Of a DNA stretch of 64,000 nt, positions 9,384 through 17,429 are shown one piece after another. Every line of letters begins with the position of its first letter. Within the stretch, counting starts at the first letter, position 1. The stretch is from Novosphingobium sp. PhB165 (GTDB lineage: Bacteria > Pseudomonadota > Alphaproteobacteria > Sphingomonadales > Sphingomonadaceae), in NCBI RefSeq assembly GCF_004341845.1, contig NZ_SLVB01000004.1, forward strand, positions 124,001-188,000, read 5' to 3'. The position numbers were made by a program, and so were the translations under genes. The notes below the pieces were generated by a model that made no database searches, was not told the DNA's origin, and saw only the letters and a program-made list of their open reading frames with translations.

Positions 9384-9576
9384 TCCAATACTCCATGAAC
9401 CTTGGCCATCGAACAGACGGCAATACGAAACGGCGCCTGGAAACGCTGAATAGCGAAGCCCAAGCGTGCATTATCGACCCGATTTAGTGTAGAAGATTAA
9501 ACGACCTACCCGGCGCGCAATTGCGTTTTTATTGAAACGCGCCCGTGGAAAATCGACTGAAATCGAAGGATTATTG

Positions 9577-9621
9577 CCCCCATATTCATGCCCCCTGTAC
9601 TGGGGCGCGGGCATATGGGGG
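9577..9621. promoter_or_regulatory. Nested palindrome, candidate operator
   Basis: The outer arms CCCCCATAT (9577-9585) and ATATGGGGG (9613-9621) are perfectly complementary. Inside them, GCCCC (9590-9594) and GGGGC (9602-9606) flank CTGTACT, giving the near-symmetric core CCCCTGTACTGGGG. It lies 194 bp upstream of the autotransporter ATG and 59 bp upstream of the 28-codon ORF on the other strand, a good position for a shared operator. No regulator gene is adjacent. Confidence 0.5.
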
Positions 9622-9679
9622 AGGGATGAATAAGTCTATAAAGGCATATGCAAGGAGCTGATATAACGGAGCAATTCGC

Positions 9680-9766
9680 ATGAGCGATTTGTCTTTTTCC
9701 CCGCGCAGAGCCCCTAAGAATGACGATTTTCCTGAAGAAAACGTCGGTTTGGGATGGGGCTATTAA
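9680..9766 (+). CDS. Possible 28-residue small protein
   Basis: ATG at 9680 has GGAG 8 nt upstream and the ORF ends with TAA at 9764-9766. The product starts MSDLSFSPRRAPKNDDF and ends VGLGWGY: charged in the middle and Gly/aromatic-rich at the end. It matches no family I recognise. It is divergent from the autotransporter and sits just downstream of the nested palindrome. It may be a real small protein, a leader or chance; nothing but the ribosome-binding site supports translation. Confidence 0.3.
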   Translation: MSDLSFSPRRAPKNDDFPEENVGLGWGY

Positions 9767-9851
9767 AACATTGCAATCCGAAGCAGCGGCAACTTCCTAT
9801 ACTTCAGATGGTTCGCAGTGAGGCATTGCGGCTACCGGGCTGCTGCCCATT

Positions 9852-9876
9852 GGAAAATGCTAATTGGAGCATTTTC
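9852..9876. other. Hairpin with AATTGG loop (related to one at 39020)
   Basis: GAAAATGCT (9853-9861) pairs with AGCATTTTC (9868-9876) around the loop AATTGG. The hairpin at 39020-39044 has the same design with compensatory stem changes and the loop GATTG. Function unknown; there is no U-run after it. Confidence 0.5.
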
Positions 9877-10126
9877 AGCGTGGCATCGGCCCTCTCCCGT
9901 TTCGAAGCATAGGCGCCGCACCGCTGGATTTCCCAATCCCCCCGTACAAACGGCTCGACCAATCTCCATCTCCCGCAGCTCACGCAGGAAAAACGGCCCG
10001 GTGCTCCGGTGCGCTCCGCCCGGCACCTCAATTCTTCAGCTTTCAATCGAAGGGCCTTGAAGCGCCGCATCAGGTTAAAGGACGTTCCTTTTTTCAGGAC
10101 CTGCCAAGGTTCACCTGACAGAAGGA

Positions 10127-11272
10127 TCAAACGCCGCCGGGAAACAGCGCGAGCAGCTTGCCGATCCGGTCGTGCAGCTCGCCTTCCTGCGCGTGGCTGC
10201 TCTCACCCAGACGGACCACGGTGAGCAACTGGTCGGGCGATCCGATCACGTACTGGCCATATTCGCCGAGACAGGCGAAGGTATTCGTCGGCGCCATGCC
10301 GGGGAACAGGATTGCCTGATCGCTGGCCTTGGGGCGATTGAGCCAGACTCCGGCCCCATAGGCAGCATTGCGCGGCGAGGGTGCGAGCATGAACTGTACC
10401 CAGCGGCGCGGCAGCACCTGCGCGCCGCGAACGGCGCCGGTGTGGCGCAGGAACTCACCCAATTGCGCCCAGTCGCGCGCCGAGGCGTGGACCATGGCCG
10501 AGCCGATCATTGTTCCCCGCGCATCATAGCCGACCATCGTCGAGCCCATGCCGAGCGGCAGCAGTACGCGGTTCTTGAGGTACTCGCTCACGGCCACGCG
10601 GCGCCGGTCGGGAGTCGCGTCGGGCGAGAGCACGCGCGCGGCCAGATCGGCGAGAATCACCGGCGTCGCCGCGCTGTTTTCGAAGACCGCGCCCGCCGGA
10701 GCTTCCAGTGGCTGCGCTTCGGCATAGGCGGCCATGTCGTCGCGCCCGTCGAGGAACAGCATGCGCATGCGGTCGGACTGGGCGCTGACACCGCCCGCGG
10801 GCATGGCGCTGGATTCGTTATGTCGCAGGCCGGAGCGCATCTGGAGAAGCTGGCGCAAGGTGATCTCGCCGCGCGGATCGCCGGGGCGTTGCCATTCGGG
10901 CACCGGGGCCGATTCGTCGAGCCGCAGGCGGCCGTCGCTGACCAGCTGGCCGATCATCAGCGTGGTGACGCACTGGCCCATGGCCCAGCCTGGCAGGCGC
11001 GTTTCGGGTTTGATTCCCGCGCCGTAACGCTCGGCAACGACCGAACCGCGCTTCATGATGACCAGCGCTTCGGTGCGGCCTACCTCGGATTCTTCGAACA
11101 GACCGTCGATGGCGCGGCCCAGCGCGCCATGCGCGGCGCCGCCATTGTCCTTGATCGCGGCCTCGGCCTCGGCACTTGGCGGTGGAGGACCGTCCGGCGT
11201 GGACTTTCCGCAGGACCAGAGGGCTGGCACGGCGAGGAGGGCGAGGATATGGGGAAGGCGGCGCACCGGCAT
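10127..11272 (-). CDS. Beta-lactamase-fold serine hydrolase-like lipoprotein, catalytic residues missing
   Basis: A 381-residue lipoprotein (signal peptide with lipobox ALWSC, Cys21) followed by a class C beta-lactamase/6-aminohexanoate-hydrolase-like fold. Family landmarks are present: the SGLRHNES-type segment near 147-154, YGAGVWLN, and the C-terminal GEYGQYVIGSPDQL...VVRLG. The position of the usual nucleophile motif SxxK (normally W-S-M-x-K-S) reads GWAMGQC (95-101), so Ser and Lys are Ala and Gln. The second motif, normally Y-S/A-N, reads FENSA (197-201), with Asn in place of Tyr. The frame is intact, so this looks like a pseudoenzyme, not a decayed gene. Divergent from a small conserved protein 31 bp away. 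The role may be structural or peptidoglycan binding. Confidence 0.88.
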   Translation of the reverse strand: MPVRRLPHILALLAVPALWSCGKSTPDGPPPPSAEAEAAIKDNGGAAHGALGRAIDGLFEESEVGRTEALVIMKRGSVVAERYGAGIKPETRLPGWAMGQCVTTLMIGQLVSDGRLRLDESAPVPEWQRPGDPRGEITLRQLLQMRSGLRHNESSAMPAGGVSAQSDRMRMLFLDGRDDMAAYAEAQPLEAPAGAVFENSAATPVILADLAARVLSPDATPDRRRVAVSEYLKNRVLLPLGMGSTMVGYDARGTMIGSAMVHASARDWAQLGEFLRHTGAVRGAQVLPRRWVQFMLAPSPRNAAYGAGVWLNRPKASDQAILFPGMAPTNTFACLGEYGQYVIGSPDQLLTVVRLGESSHAQEGELHDRIGKLLALFPGGV

Positions 11273-11303
11273 GACGCGGGTGTGATGTGCGAGGCGCGGA
11301 CGG

Positions 11304-11690
11304 ATGGCAACAGCCAGAACTTACAGGACCGGGGACAGCAGGTGGCTGACAAGGCAACCATCTCGCTGGCTGCGGAACGTCCTGCTTCTGGCGGCACTTG
11401 CGCTGGTGGCGGCGCTGGCTTTCGCGTGGCCGGGACTGCGGCAGCAGGCACTCGTCAGCACCTCCTATGCGGCCAGAACCGGCTGCGTGTGCCGTTTCGT
11501 ATCGGGGCGAGACCTTGGAGTCTGCAAGGCCGATCTCGCCGTTGCGGGGCTCGGCAGGACCGGCGGCCTGCTGATGCTTTCGGAGGACGCGCAGAGCCTC
11601 AGCGTCAAGGCCAGCGTGCCCCTGCTCGCCAGCCAGACCGCGACCTTCGCGCCCGATCGCGGCTGTCAGCTCGAACCGTGGCCGCGCTGA
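11304..11690 (+). CDS. Small membrane-anchored Cys-containing protein, conserved in sphingomonads
   Basis: 128 residues: one transmembrane segment at about 24-43 (NVLLLAALALVAALAFAW) followed by an exported domain. This contains SYAARTGCVCRFVSGRDLGVCKADL and a second half with LSVKASVPLLASQTATFAPDRGC. The C-x-C...C...C pattern (four Cys) suggests disulfides. I recall proteins of this shape as uncharacterised neighbours of serine hydrolases in sphingomonads; no function can be given. The start could be slightly later, since no strong ribosome-binding site marks ATG 11304. It runs towards ileS, 52 bp downstream. Confidence 0.7.
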   Translation: MATARTYRTGDSRWLTRQPSRWLRNVLLLAALALVAALAFAWPGLRQQALVSTSYAARTGCVCRFVSGRDLGVCKADLAVAGLGRTGGLLMLSEDAQSLSVKASVPLLASQTATFAPDRGCQLEPWPR

Positions 11691-11742
11691 CACGCGCACG
11701 GACTTCCAAGAGCCGCGCATTTGCTCTAGTGCGCGTGCGCAT

Positions 11743-14643
11743 ATGACCGAACAGCGCGATTACAGAAGCACCGTCTTCCTGCCGAAGACCGATTTCCCCA
11801 TGAAGGCCGGGCTCCCCCAGAAGGAGCCGGGAATTCTTGCGCGCTGGCAGGATGAGGACATTTACCGCAAGACCCGCGACGCGCGCGCGGGCCGCGAGAA
11901 GTTCGTGCTGCATGACGGCCCGCCCTACGCGAATGGCGACATGCACATCGGCCACGCGCTGAACCACATCCTCAAGGACATGGTCGTCCGCACCCAGACG
12001 CTGCTGGGCAAGGACGCGCCTTACGTTCCCGGTTGGGACTGCCACGGCCTGCCCATCGAGTGGAAGGTCGAGGAAGAGTACCGCAAGAAGAAGAAGAACA
12101 AGGACGAGGTTCCCGCCGAGGAATTCCGCGCCGAATGCCGCGCTTATGCCCAGAACTGGGTCAATGTGCAGCGCGAGCAGCTGAAGCGCCTTGGCGTCAA
12201 TGGTGACTGGGACAAGCCCTACCTCACCATGGACTTCCAGGCTGAGGCCACCATCGTCGGCGAACTGCTGAAGTTTGCCGAGCACCAGATGCTCTATCGC
12301 GGTGCCAAGCCGGTGATGTGGAGCCCGGTGGAAAAGACCGCGCTGGCAGAGGCCGAAGTCGAGTACGAGGATATCGTCTCGACCCAGATCGACGTGGCTT
12401 TCGAGATCACCGAATCGCCGATTGCGGAACTGGTCGGCGCGCATGCGGTGATCTGGACGACCACGCCGTGGACGATCCCGACCAACCAGGCGCTCGCTTA
12501 TGGTCCCGAGGTCGAATACCACCATTACCGCGCGCATGACGGCCGCCGCTTCCTGATCGCGGTGCCGCTGCTCGAAGCGTTCTTCGCGCGCAGCGGGCTT
12601 GGCCCGGTTGCCGAAAGCGTGACCGGTGAGGCCGATCTCTCCGAATATGCGCTCGGCACTTATCTCGGCGCCGACCTCGCGGGCACTGTCGCCCGCCACC
12701 CGATGCACGCGCTGGGCGGCTTCTTCGCCGAGCCGCGTCCGCTGCTCGCGGGCGATTTCGTCACCACCGAGAGCGGTACCGGCCTTGTCCATATGGCGCC
12801 CGATCATGGCGAGGACGACTTCTTGCTCTGCAAGGCGCACGGCATCGGCCCCAAGTTCGTGGTCGAGGCTGACGGCAAGTATCGTGAAGACTGGGGCTGG
12901 CTGGGCGGTCAGGGCTCGGTCATCAACCCGAAGTTCAACGCCCCCGATGGCCCGATCTGCTCGGACCTGCGTGAGGCTGGCGCACTGCTGGCGGCTTCGG
13001 CCGACTACAAGCATTCCTACCCGCACTCGTGGCGTTCCAAGGCCAAGGTGATCTTCCGCTGCACCCCGCAGTGGTTCGTGCCGATGGACAAGGTTCTCGG
13101 CCACCTGCCCTCCAAGACCCGCGCCGAACGTCGCTGGGAAGGTGAAGGCGGCGCCATCGATCCGCAGGACGAGACCGCCGAAGCCTCGCCGACGCTGCGC
13201 GAAGCGGCGCTCGACGCCATCGCCGAGACGCGTTTCGTCCCCGAAAAGGGCCGCAACCGCATTGGCGCGATGGTCGAAGGCCGCCCGGACTGGGTGCTTT
13301 CGCGCCAGCGCGCCTGGGGCGTGCCGATCACGCTGTTCGTCGATCGCAAGAGCGGCGAATATCTCGTCGATGCCGAAGTGAACGCCCGCATCATCCACGC
13401 GATCCGCGAACAGGGCGTCGATGCCTGGTCGGACGCGCGCGCGCAGGAATACCTGGGCACCAAGTACAGCGCCGATGACTACGAGCGTGTTGTCGACATT
13501 CTCGACGTCTGGTTCGATTCCGGCTCGACCCACGCCTTCGTGCTCGAATCCGGCCGCTGGCCCGAACTGGTGCCGGCCGAGGACCATGTCGGCCCCACCG
13601 CCGACCTTTACCTTGAAGGCAGCGATCAGCATCGCGGCTGGTTCCAGTCCTCGCTACTCGAATCCTGCGCCACGCGCGGCCATGCGCCGTACAAGGCGGT
13701 GCTGACCCACGGCTTCACGATGGATGCCAAGGGCTTCAAGATGTCGAAGTCGCTGGGCAACACGATCAGCCCGCTCAAGGTCATGGAGACCAACGGCGCG
13801 GACATCATCCGCCTCTGGGCGCTCTCGGTCGACTACACCGAGGATCACCGCATCGGTGACGAGATCCTGAAGGGCGTGGCCGACCAGTACCGCAAGCTGC
13901 GCAACACCCTGCGCTACCTGCTGGGCGCGCTGGACGGCTTCTCGGACGAAGAGAAGCTGCCGGTTTCGGAAATGCCTGAGCTGGAACGCTACGTGCTCTC
14001 GCTGCTGGCGGGCGTCGACGCCACGCTGCGCAAGGCCGTCGCGGACTTCGACTTCAACACTTACGTCCGCACCCTGCTGGATTTCTGCAACGAAGACCTC
14101 TCGGCCTTCTTCTTCGATATCCGCAAGGACTGCCTCTACTGCGACGCGCCTTCGGATCCGAAGCGCCGCGCCTATCGCACCGTGCTGGACACGCTGTTCC
14201 ACGCGCTGGTGCGCTATGCCGCGCCGGTCACCGTCTTCACGGCCGAAGAAGTCTGGCAGAGCCGCTTCCCGGGCAGCCAGAGCGTGCACTTGCTCGAATG
14301 GCCGGAAGTCCCCGCCGTGGAAGCCGATGCCGCTCGCTGGGCCGAGCTTCGCGCCCTGCGCGTGAAGGTGACCGAAGCCATCGAGCCGCTGCGCCGCGAG
14401 AAGATCGTCGGCTCCAGCCTCGCCGCCGAAGTGACCGTTCCCGCGAATGCTCCGGAAGGCGATCTGGCCGAACTGTTCATCACCGCGACAGTGACGCGTG
14501 GGCAGAGCGAGGACGTGACTGTCACGCCCTCCACCGACCACAAGTGCGGCCGCTGCTGGCGCCACCTTCCCGAAGTCTCGGAAGACGGTGACCTGTGCGA
14601 CCGCTGTGACGAGGTCGTCGGCGAAACGGAGACCCCTGCATGA
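11743..14643 (+). CDS. ileS: Isoleucyl-tRNA synthetase
   Basis: A 966-residue class I synthetase charging tRNA-Ile. Seen: the HIGH signature in ANGDMHIGHA (68-71), the CP1 editing insertion (TTTPWTIPTNQAL), a tryptophan-rich stretch ending DVWFDSGSTHAFV, the KMSKS loop in GFKMSKSLGNT (about 666-670), the anticodon-binding domain, and a C-terminal zinc ribbon with CGRCW and CDRCD. Length is normal for the bacterial enzyme. The stop overlaps the lspA start (ATGA), giving the common ileS-lspA operon that links Ile-tRNA charging and lipoprotein signal peptidase. Confidence 0.98.
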   Translation: MTEQRDYRSTVFLPKTDFPMKAGLPQKEPGILARWQDEDIYRKTRDARAGREKFVLHDGPPYANGDMHIGHALNHILKDMVVRTQTLLGKDAPYVPGWDCHGLPIEWKVEEEYRKKKKNKDEVPAEEFRAECRAYAQNWVNVQREQLKRLGVNGDWDKPYLTMDFQAEATIVGELLKFAEHQMLYRGAKPVMWSPVEKTALAEAEVEYEDIVSTQIDVAFEITESPIAELVGAHAVIWTTTPWTIPTNQALAYGPEVEYHHYRAHDGRRFLIAVPLLEAFFARSGLGPVAESVTGEADLSEYALGTYLGADLAGTVARHPMHALGGFFAEPRPLLAGDFVTTESGTGLVHMAPDHGEDDFLLCKAHGIGPKFVVEADGKYREDWGWLGGQGSVINPKFNAPDGPICSDLREAGALLAASADYKHSYPHSWRSKAKVIFRCTPQWFVPMDKVLGHLPSKTRAERRWEGEGGAIDPQDETAEASPTLREAALDAIAETRFVPEKGRNRIGAMVEGRPDWVLSRQRAWGVPITLFVDRKSGEYLVDAEVNARIIHAIREQGVDAWSDARAQEYLGTKYSADDYERVVDILDVWFDSGSTHAFVLESGRWPELVPAEDHVGPTADLYLEGSDQHRGWFQSSLLESCATRGHAPYKAVLTHGFTMDAKGFKMSKSLGNTISPLKVMETNGADIIRLWALSVDYTEDHRIGDEILKGVADQYRKLRNTLRYLLGALDGFSDEEKLPVSEMPELERYVLSLLAGVDATLRKAVADFDFNTYVRTLLDFCNEDLSAFFFDIRKDCLYCDAPSDPKRRAYRTVLDTLFHALVRYAAPVTVFTAEEVWQSRFPGSQSVHLLEWPEVPAVEADAARWAELRALRVKVTEAIEPLRREKIVGSSLAAEVTVPANAPEGDLAELFITATVTRGQSEDVTVTPSTDHKCGRCWRHLPEVSEDGDLCDRCDEVVGETETPA

Positions 14644-15176
14644 GCGTTTGGCGCAACCGCCTGATCGGGCTGCTGATCGCGGCTGCGGTCTTCGCGATCG
14701 ACCAGGCGGTCAAGATCTGGATGGTCTTCCATCTCAAGACGCTGCCGACGCTTGAGCGCGTGATTGAGATCCTGCCGATCTTCAACTTGCGTTGGACCGA
14801 GAACTACGGAGTCTCGCTGGGCCTGTTCACGGCGGGTTCGCCCGAAGGCCGCTGGGCGCTTGTCGCGATGACGGCGGCCATCGCGCTCTTCGTGCTGGTC
14901 TGGCTGCTGCGTGAGCGCAAGTTGCCCGATATCGCTGCGCTCGCGCTGGTCCTCGGCGGCGCGCTGGGCAATATCCGCGACCGTGCGGGCAACGGCTATG
15001 TCATTGACTATGCCGACCTGCACTTTGGCGAATTCCGCCCTTTCCTCGTTTTCAACATCGCCGATGCCGCCATCACCATCGGCGTCCTGATTATCCTTGC
15101 CCGTTCACTGCTTTCGCGCGACAAGCCGGACACGAATGGCGGACACGACACGGCTAACGCCGCCCCGGAGATTTGA
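14640..15176 (+). CDS. lspA: Lipoprotein signal peptidase II
   Basis: Inner-membrane aspartyl protease that removes the signal peptide from diacylglyceryl-modified prolipoproteins. 178 residues with four transmembrane helices. The two catalytic aspartates lie in the conserved blocks GNIRDRAGNGYVIDY (NxxDR region) and FNIADAAITIG; NYGVSLGLF is the box near the active site. Translation is coupled to ileS by a 4-bp overlap. The next gene encodes a lipoprotein (DUF3035), a plausible substrate. The tail beyond about 160 is hydrophilic and non-conserved. Confidence 0.97.
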   Translation: MSVWRNRLIGLLIAAAVFAIDQAVKIWMVFHLKTLPTLERVIEILPIFNLRWTENYGVSLGLFTAGSPEGRWALVAMTAAIALFVLVWLLRERKLPDIAALALVLGGALGNIRDRAGNGYVIDYADLHFGEFRPFLVFNIADAAITIGVLIILARSLLSRDKPDTNGGHDTANAAPEI

Positions 15177-15180
15177 GTTG

Positions 15181-15597
15181 ATGCCCATGAAGAAGACCGG
15201 AGCCCTGATTCTCGTCGCCGCCGGCGCGGCGCTCGTGTCCGGCTGCGGAAGCACTGGCCTGTTCAATCACGCCCGTCCCGACGAATTCGCCGTTCAGCGT
15301 CAGACTCCGCTGGTGGTGCCGCCCGATTTCGCGCTCAGCCCGCCGAAGGAAGGCCAGCCGCGCCCCAGCGACGATTCGCTTCAGCAGCAGACGCTCGACG
15401 CGCTGTTCGGTGGTCCGCAGGCCCGTAGCGATATCGAGAAGTCGGCGCTGAGCCTTGCCGGTCCGGCCGAACCGTCGATCCGTTCGACCGTGGGTGACCC
15501 GGGAACCTACACCGTGGCCAAGGGTCAGGTGACCCGCGCGATCCTCGCCGCCCCCGAAGGCGATGGCCAGAGCGCGCAGACCGCCATCGGCGGCTGA
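15181..15597 (+). CDS. DUF3035 family lipoprotein
   Basis: A 138-residue predicted outer-membrane lipoprotein: signal peptide MPMKKTGALILVAAGAALVS with lipobox LVSGC (Cys22). The body matches the DUF3035 pattern with NHARPDEFAVQRQTPLVVPP and ALSPPK near the N-terminus, and is otherwise polar. ATG 15181 is preferred over ATG 15187 because GGAG lies 10 nt before the first. It follows lspA after 4 bp, an order I know from other sphingomonads, and a strong terminator follows. Function unknown. Confidence 0.85.
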   Translation: MPMKKTGALILVAAGAALVSGCGSTGLFNHARPDEFAVQRQTPLVVPPDFALSPPKEGQPRPSDDSLQQQTLDALFGGPQARSDIEKSALSLAGPAEPSIRSTVGDPGTYTVAKGQVTRAILAAPEGDGQSAQTAIGG

Positions 15598-15614
15598 TCC
15601 TTTCGGTCAGATAC

Positions 15615-15653
15615 GAAAAGAGCCGGGGCGGTATCCGCTTCCGGCTCTTTTTC
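15615..15653 (+). terminator. Intrinsic terminator of ileS-lspA-DUF3035
   Basis: Stem AAAAGAGCCGG (15616-15626) with CCGGCTCTTTT (15641-15651) and a 14-nt loop, ending in a T-run. It begins 17 bp after the DUF3035 stop. Confidence 0.88.
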
Positions 15654-15688
15654 GTTGGGGCGGAGGGCCCCCCGACAAAATCAAACTC

Positions 15689-15777
15689 CGTCGTCCCCGC
15701 GCAGGCGGGGACCCCGCTTATTCTTGAACTGTTGCGCTAAAAGATAGCGGGGCCCCCGCCTTCGCGGGGGCGACGAC
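15689..15777. repeat. Paired REP palindrome, type A, copy 1
   Basis: The left arm CGTCGTCCCCGCGCAGGCGG and the inverted right arm CCGCCTTCGCGGGGGCGACG flank a spacer of about 30 nt; each arm also folds as a hairpin. It lies between convergent genes. It is the first of six type A copies in the window (others at 25942, 36843, 42153, 48263 and 61563). Confidence 0.9.
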
Positions 15778-15859
15778 TAAGGATTGATGCAAGCGTATAG
15801 GTTAAGCGCGCTGACGTGAGAGCCCGCGCTGGTCAGGTGGGCCAGCGCTGAAAACCCGC

Positions 15860-17194
15860 TCAGCCCTCGCCGGACACCCCATCGTCGCCGGTATCCTCGT
15901 CGATTCGGGAGACCAGGATCTTGTCGATCTTGAGCCCGTCCATATCGACGACTTCGAAACGCCAGCCCTGATCGGCGAAGTGCTCGCCTTCGCGCGGGAC
16001 TTTCTTGAGCACGGCCAGCACGTAGCCGGCCACGGTCGCGAATTCGCGGTCATCGTCGAGCGTCAGGCCGAGGCGGTCTGCCAGCGCATCGGCCGGCATC
16101 GCGCCGGAGACCAGCAGCGAGCCGTCCTCGCGCACCACGACCATCGGCTCGTCGCCTTCGTCCTGATGGCTCACGAACGTCCCCGCCAGCGCGGCGAGCA
16201 TGTCCGACGTCGTCACCACGCCTTCAAGGTGGCCATATTCGTCGTGGACCATCGCCATCGGCACTTCGGCCTGCTGGAGCTTGCGCAGCGCGTCCATGGC
16301 GTCGAGCTGGTCGGGAACGACTTCCGCCTTCTTCATCATCGCCGCGATCTCTACCGGCCGCCCGGCCACGAGCGCGGCCAGCACTTCGCGCACCTTGAGC
16401 ACGCCCAGCACCGTATCGGGAGAGGATTCGCGCGCCACGGGCAGCAGCGAGTGCGGCGATGCCTCGATCTTGGCGCGCAGCGTCGCCTCGTCGGCGTCGA
16501 CGTCGATCCAGTCGATCTGATTGCGGGGGGTCATCAACTCGCGCACCGGCCGGTCGGCAAGCCGCATGACGCCCGCCATGATCGCGCGGTCTTCCTCTTC
16601 GATCACGCCCGACCGGGTGGCCTCGGCGAAGATCATCTGGAGCTCTTCGGCGGTGATCTGCTCCTCGCCGCCGCGGCGCACGCCGATCAGGCGCAGGATC
16701 AGGCCGGAGGACCGGTCCAGCAGCCAGACGATCGGGGCCATGGCTTTCGACATCCAGACCATCGGCTGCGCCATGACCAGCGCGACCGATTCGGCGGCGC
16801 GCAAGGCCAGTTGCTTGGGCACGAGTTCACCGACCACAAGGCTGGCATATGTCGTGGCGATGATGACCAGCGTGAACGCGGTGTGGTGGGAAAAGCGCGC
16901 GGCGACGCCCCAGGCCTCCAATCGCTCCGCTACGGGCTGTTCCAGGCTGGCGCCCGAATAGGCGCCGGCGACGATGCCGATCAGCGTGATGCCGATCTGT
17001 ACGGTCGAGAGGAACTTACCCGGGTCGGCAGCAAGGTCGAGCGCGGTCTGCGCGCTCTTGCTGCCTTTGTCGGCCGAGATCTTCAAGCGTGCGGAGCGCG
17101 CCGAGACAATGGCCAGTTCGGACATGGAAAACAGGCCATTGATCAGGATCAGGCCGGCGATGATGAGGAGGTCGGTCCAGGGAAAGGGCGTCAC
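15860..17194 (-). CDS. CNNM/HlyC-CorC family membrane protein with CBS pair
   Basis: A 444-residue protein of the class often annotated as hemolysin-like. The DUF21/CNNM membrane domain covers about 1-195 and opens with hydrophobic helices (LLIIAGLILINGLFSMSELA). It contains the family signature VGELVPKQLALR. The CBS pair at about 215-335 has the typical MTPRNQIDWID and DEYGHLEGVVTTSDML. The C-terminal CorC/HlyC transporter-associated domain (about 345-430) contains GLTLDDDREFATVAGYVL. These proteins are thought to move or regulate Mg/Co or other cations in the inner membrane; a true hemolysin activity is not implied. Divergent from the OmpA-like lipoprotein over about 235 bp. Confidence 0.9.
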   Translation of the reverse strand: MTPFPWTDLLIIAGLILINGLFSMSELAIVSARSARLKISADKGSKSAQTALDLAADPGKFLSTVQIGITLIGIVAGAYSGASLEQPVAERLEAWGVAARFSHHTAFTLVIIATTYASLVVGELVPKQLALRAAESVALVMAQPMVWMSKAMAPIVWLLDRSSGLILRLIGVRRGGEEQITAEELQMIFAEATRSGVIEEEDRAIMAGVMRLADRPVRELMTPRNQIDWIDVDADEATLRAKIEASPHSLLPVARESSPDTVLGVLKVREVLAALVAGRPVEIAAMMKKAEVVPDQLDAMDALRKLQQAEVPMAMVHDEYGHLEGVVTTSDMLAALAGTFVSHQDEGDEPMVVVREDGSLLVSGAMPADALADRLGLTLDDDREFATVAGYVLAVLKKVPREGEHFADQGWRFEVVDMDGLKIDKILVSRIDEDTGDDGVSGEG

Positions 17195-17335
17195 AATAAA
17201 CCTGCGCTAGCAGAATTCTTGGTCGCTGCGAAGCGCATGTTGCAAATGCAGCATTCCGAAACGCGCCAGAAACACGCGCAGACGTAAAAAGCTCCTCCGA
17301 GATAGCTCAAGCCACTGTTTGCAAGGGAACACTCG

Positions 17336-17360
17336 GGCGGTGCACTCGTTCCTCGGGCCG
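17336..17360 (+). promoter_or_regulatory. EcfG-type (general stress response) promoter candidate
   Basis: GGAAC at 17336-17340 and CGTT at 17357-17360 with 16 nt between match the alphaproteobacterial EcfG (extracytoplasmic sigma) consensus GGAAC-N16/17-CGTT. It lies 69 bp upstream of the OmpA-like lipoprotein ATG, giving a leader of about 60 nt. Similar GGAAC sites I checked elsewhere in the gaps lack a correctly spaced CGTT. Confidence 0.55.
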
Positions 17361-17429
17361 TGTCCATATGCTATTCACGTTCACGACTACACACAGTTGC
17401 TGGAAGTAATTCTCAGAGGAAGGGCCAAG

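Larger units (their letters stand above)
9384..10126. other. 743-bp AT-richer intergenic region upstream of the autotransporter
   Basis: The longest gap in the window. It holds a nested palindrome (9577-9621), a 28-codon ORF with a good ribosome-binding site (9680-9766) and a hairpin (9852-9876) related to one at 39020. Base composition between about 9480 and 9880 is clearly more AT-rich than the surroundings. Open frames at 9804-10130 show no family resemblance and mixed third-position use, so I do not call them genes. The region between the divergent micro-ORF and the autotransporter must contain the autotransporter promoter, but I see no convincing -35/-10 pair. Confidence 0.7.

Noticed and set aside
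9398..9415. GAAC-N10-GAAC upstream of the autotransporter as an SOS box
   Set aside because: The alphaproteobacterial LexA site has a 7-bp spacing (GAAC-N7-GAAC); here it is 10.
9804..10130. A 108-codon minus-strand frame with a CxxC (CVSCG)
   Set aside because: No family resemblance, no clear ribosome-binding site, codon use unlike neighbours, and overlapping open frames on both strands. Left as intergenic.
11605..13632. A 675-codon open frame antisense to ileS
   Set aside because: The ileS frame is a textbook synthetase with all motifs; the opposite frame stays open only because GC-rich third positions avoid stop codons. Its product is Ala/Arg/Val-rich low-complexity with no family look.
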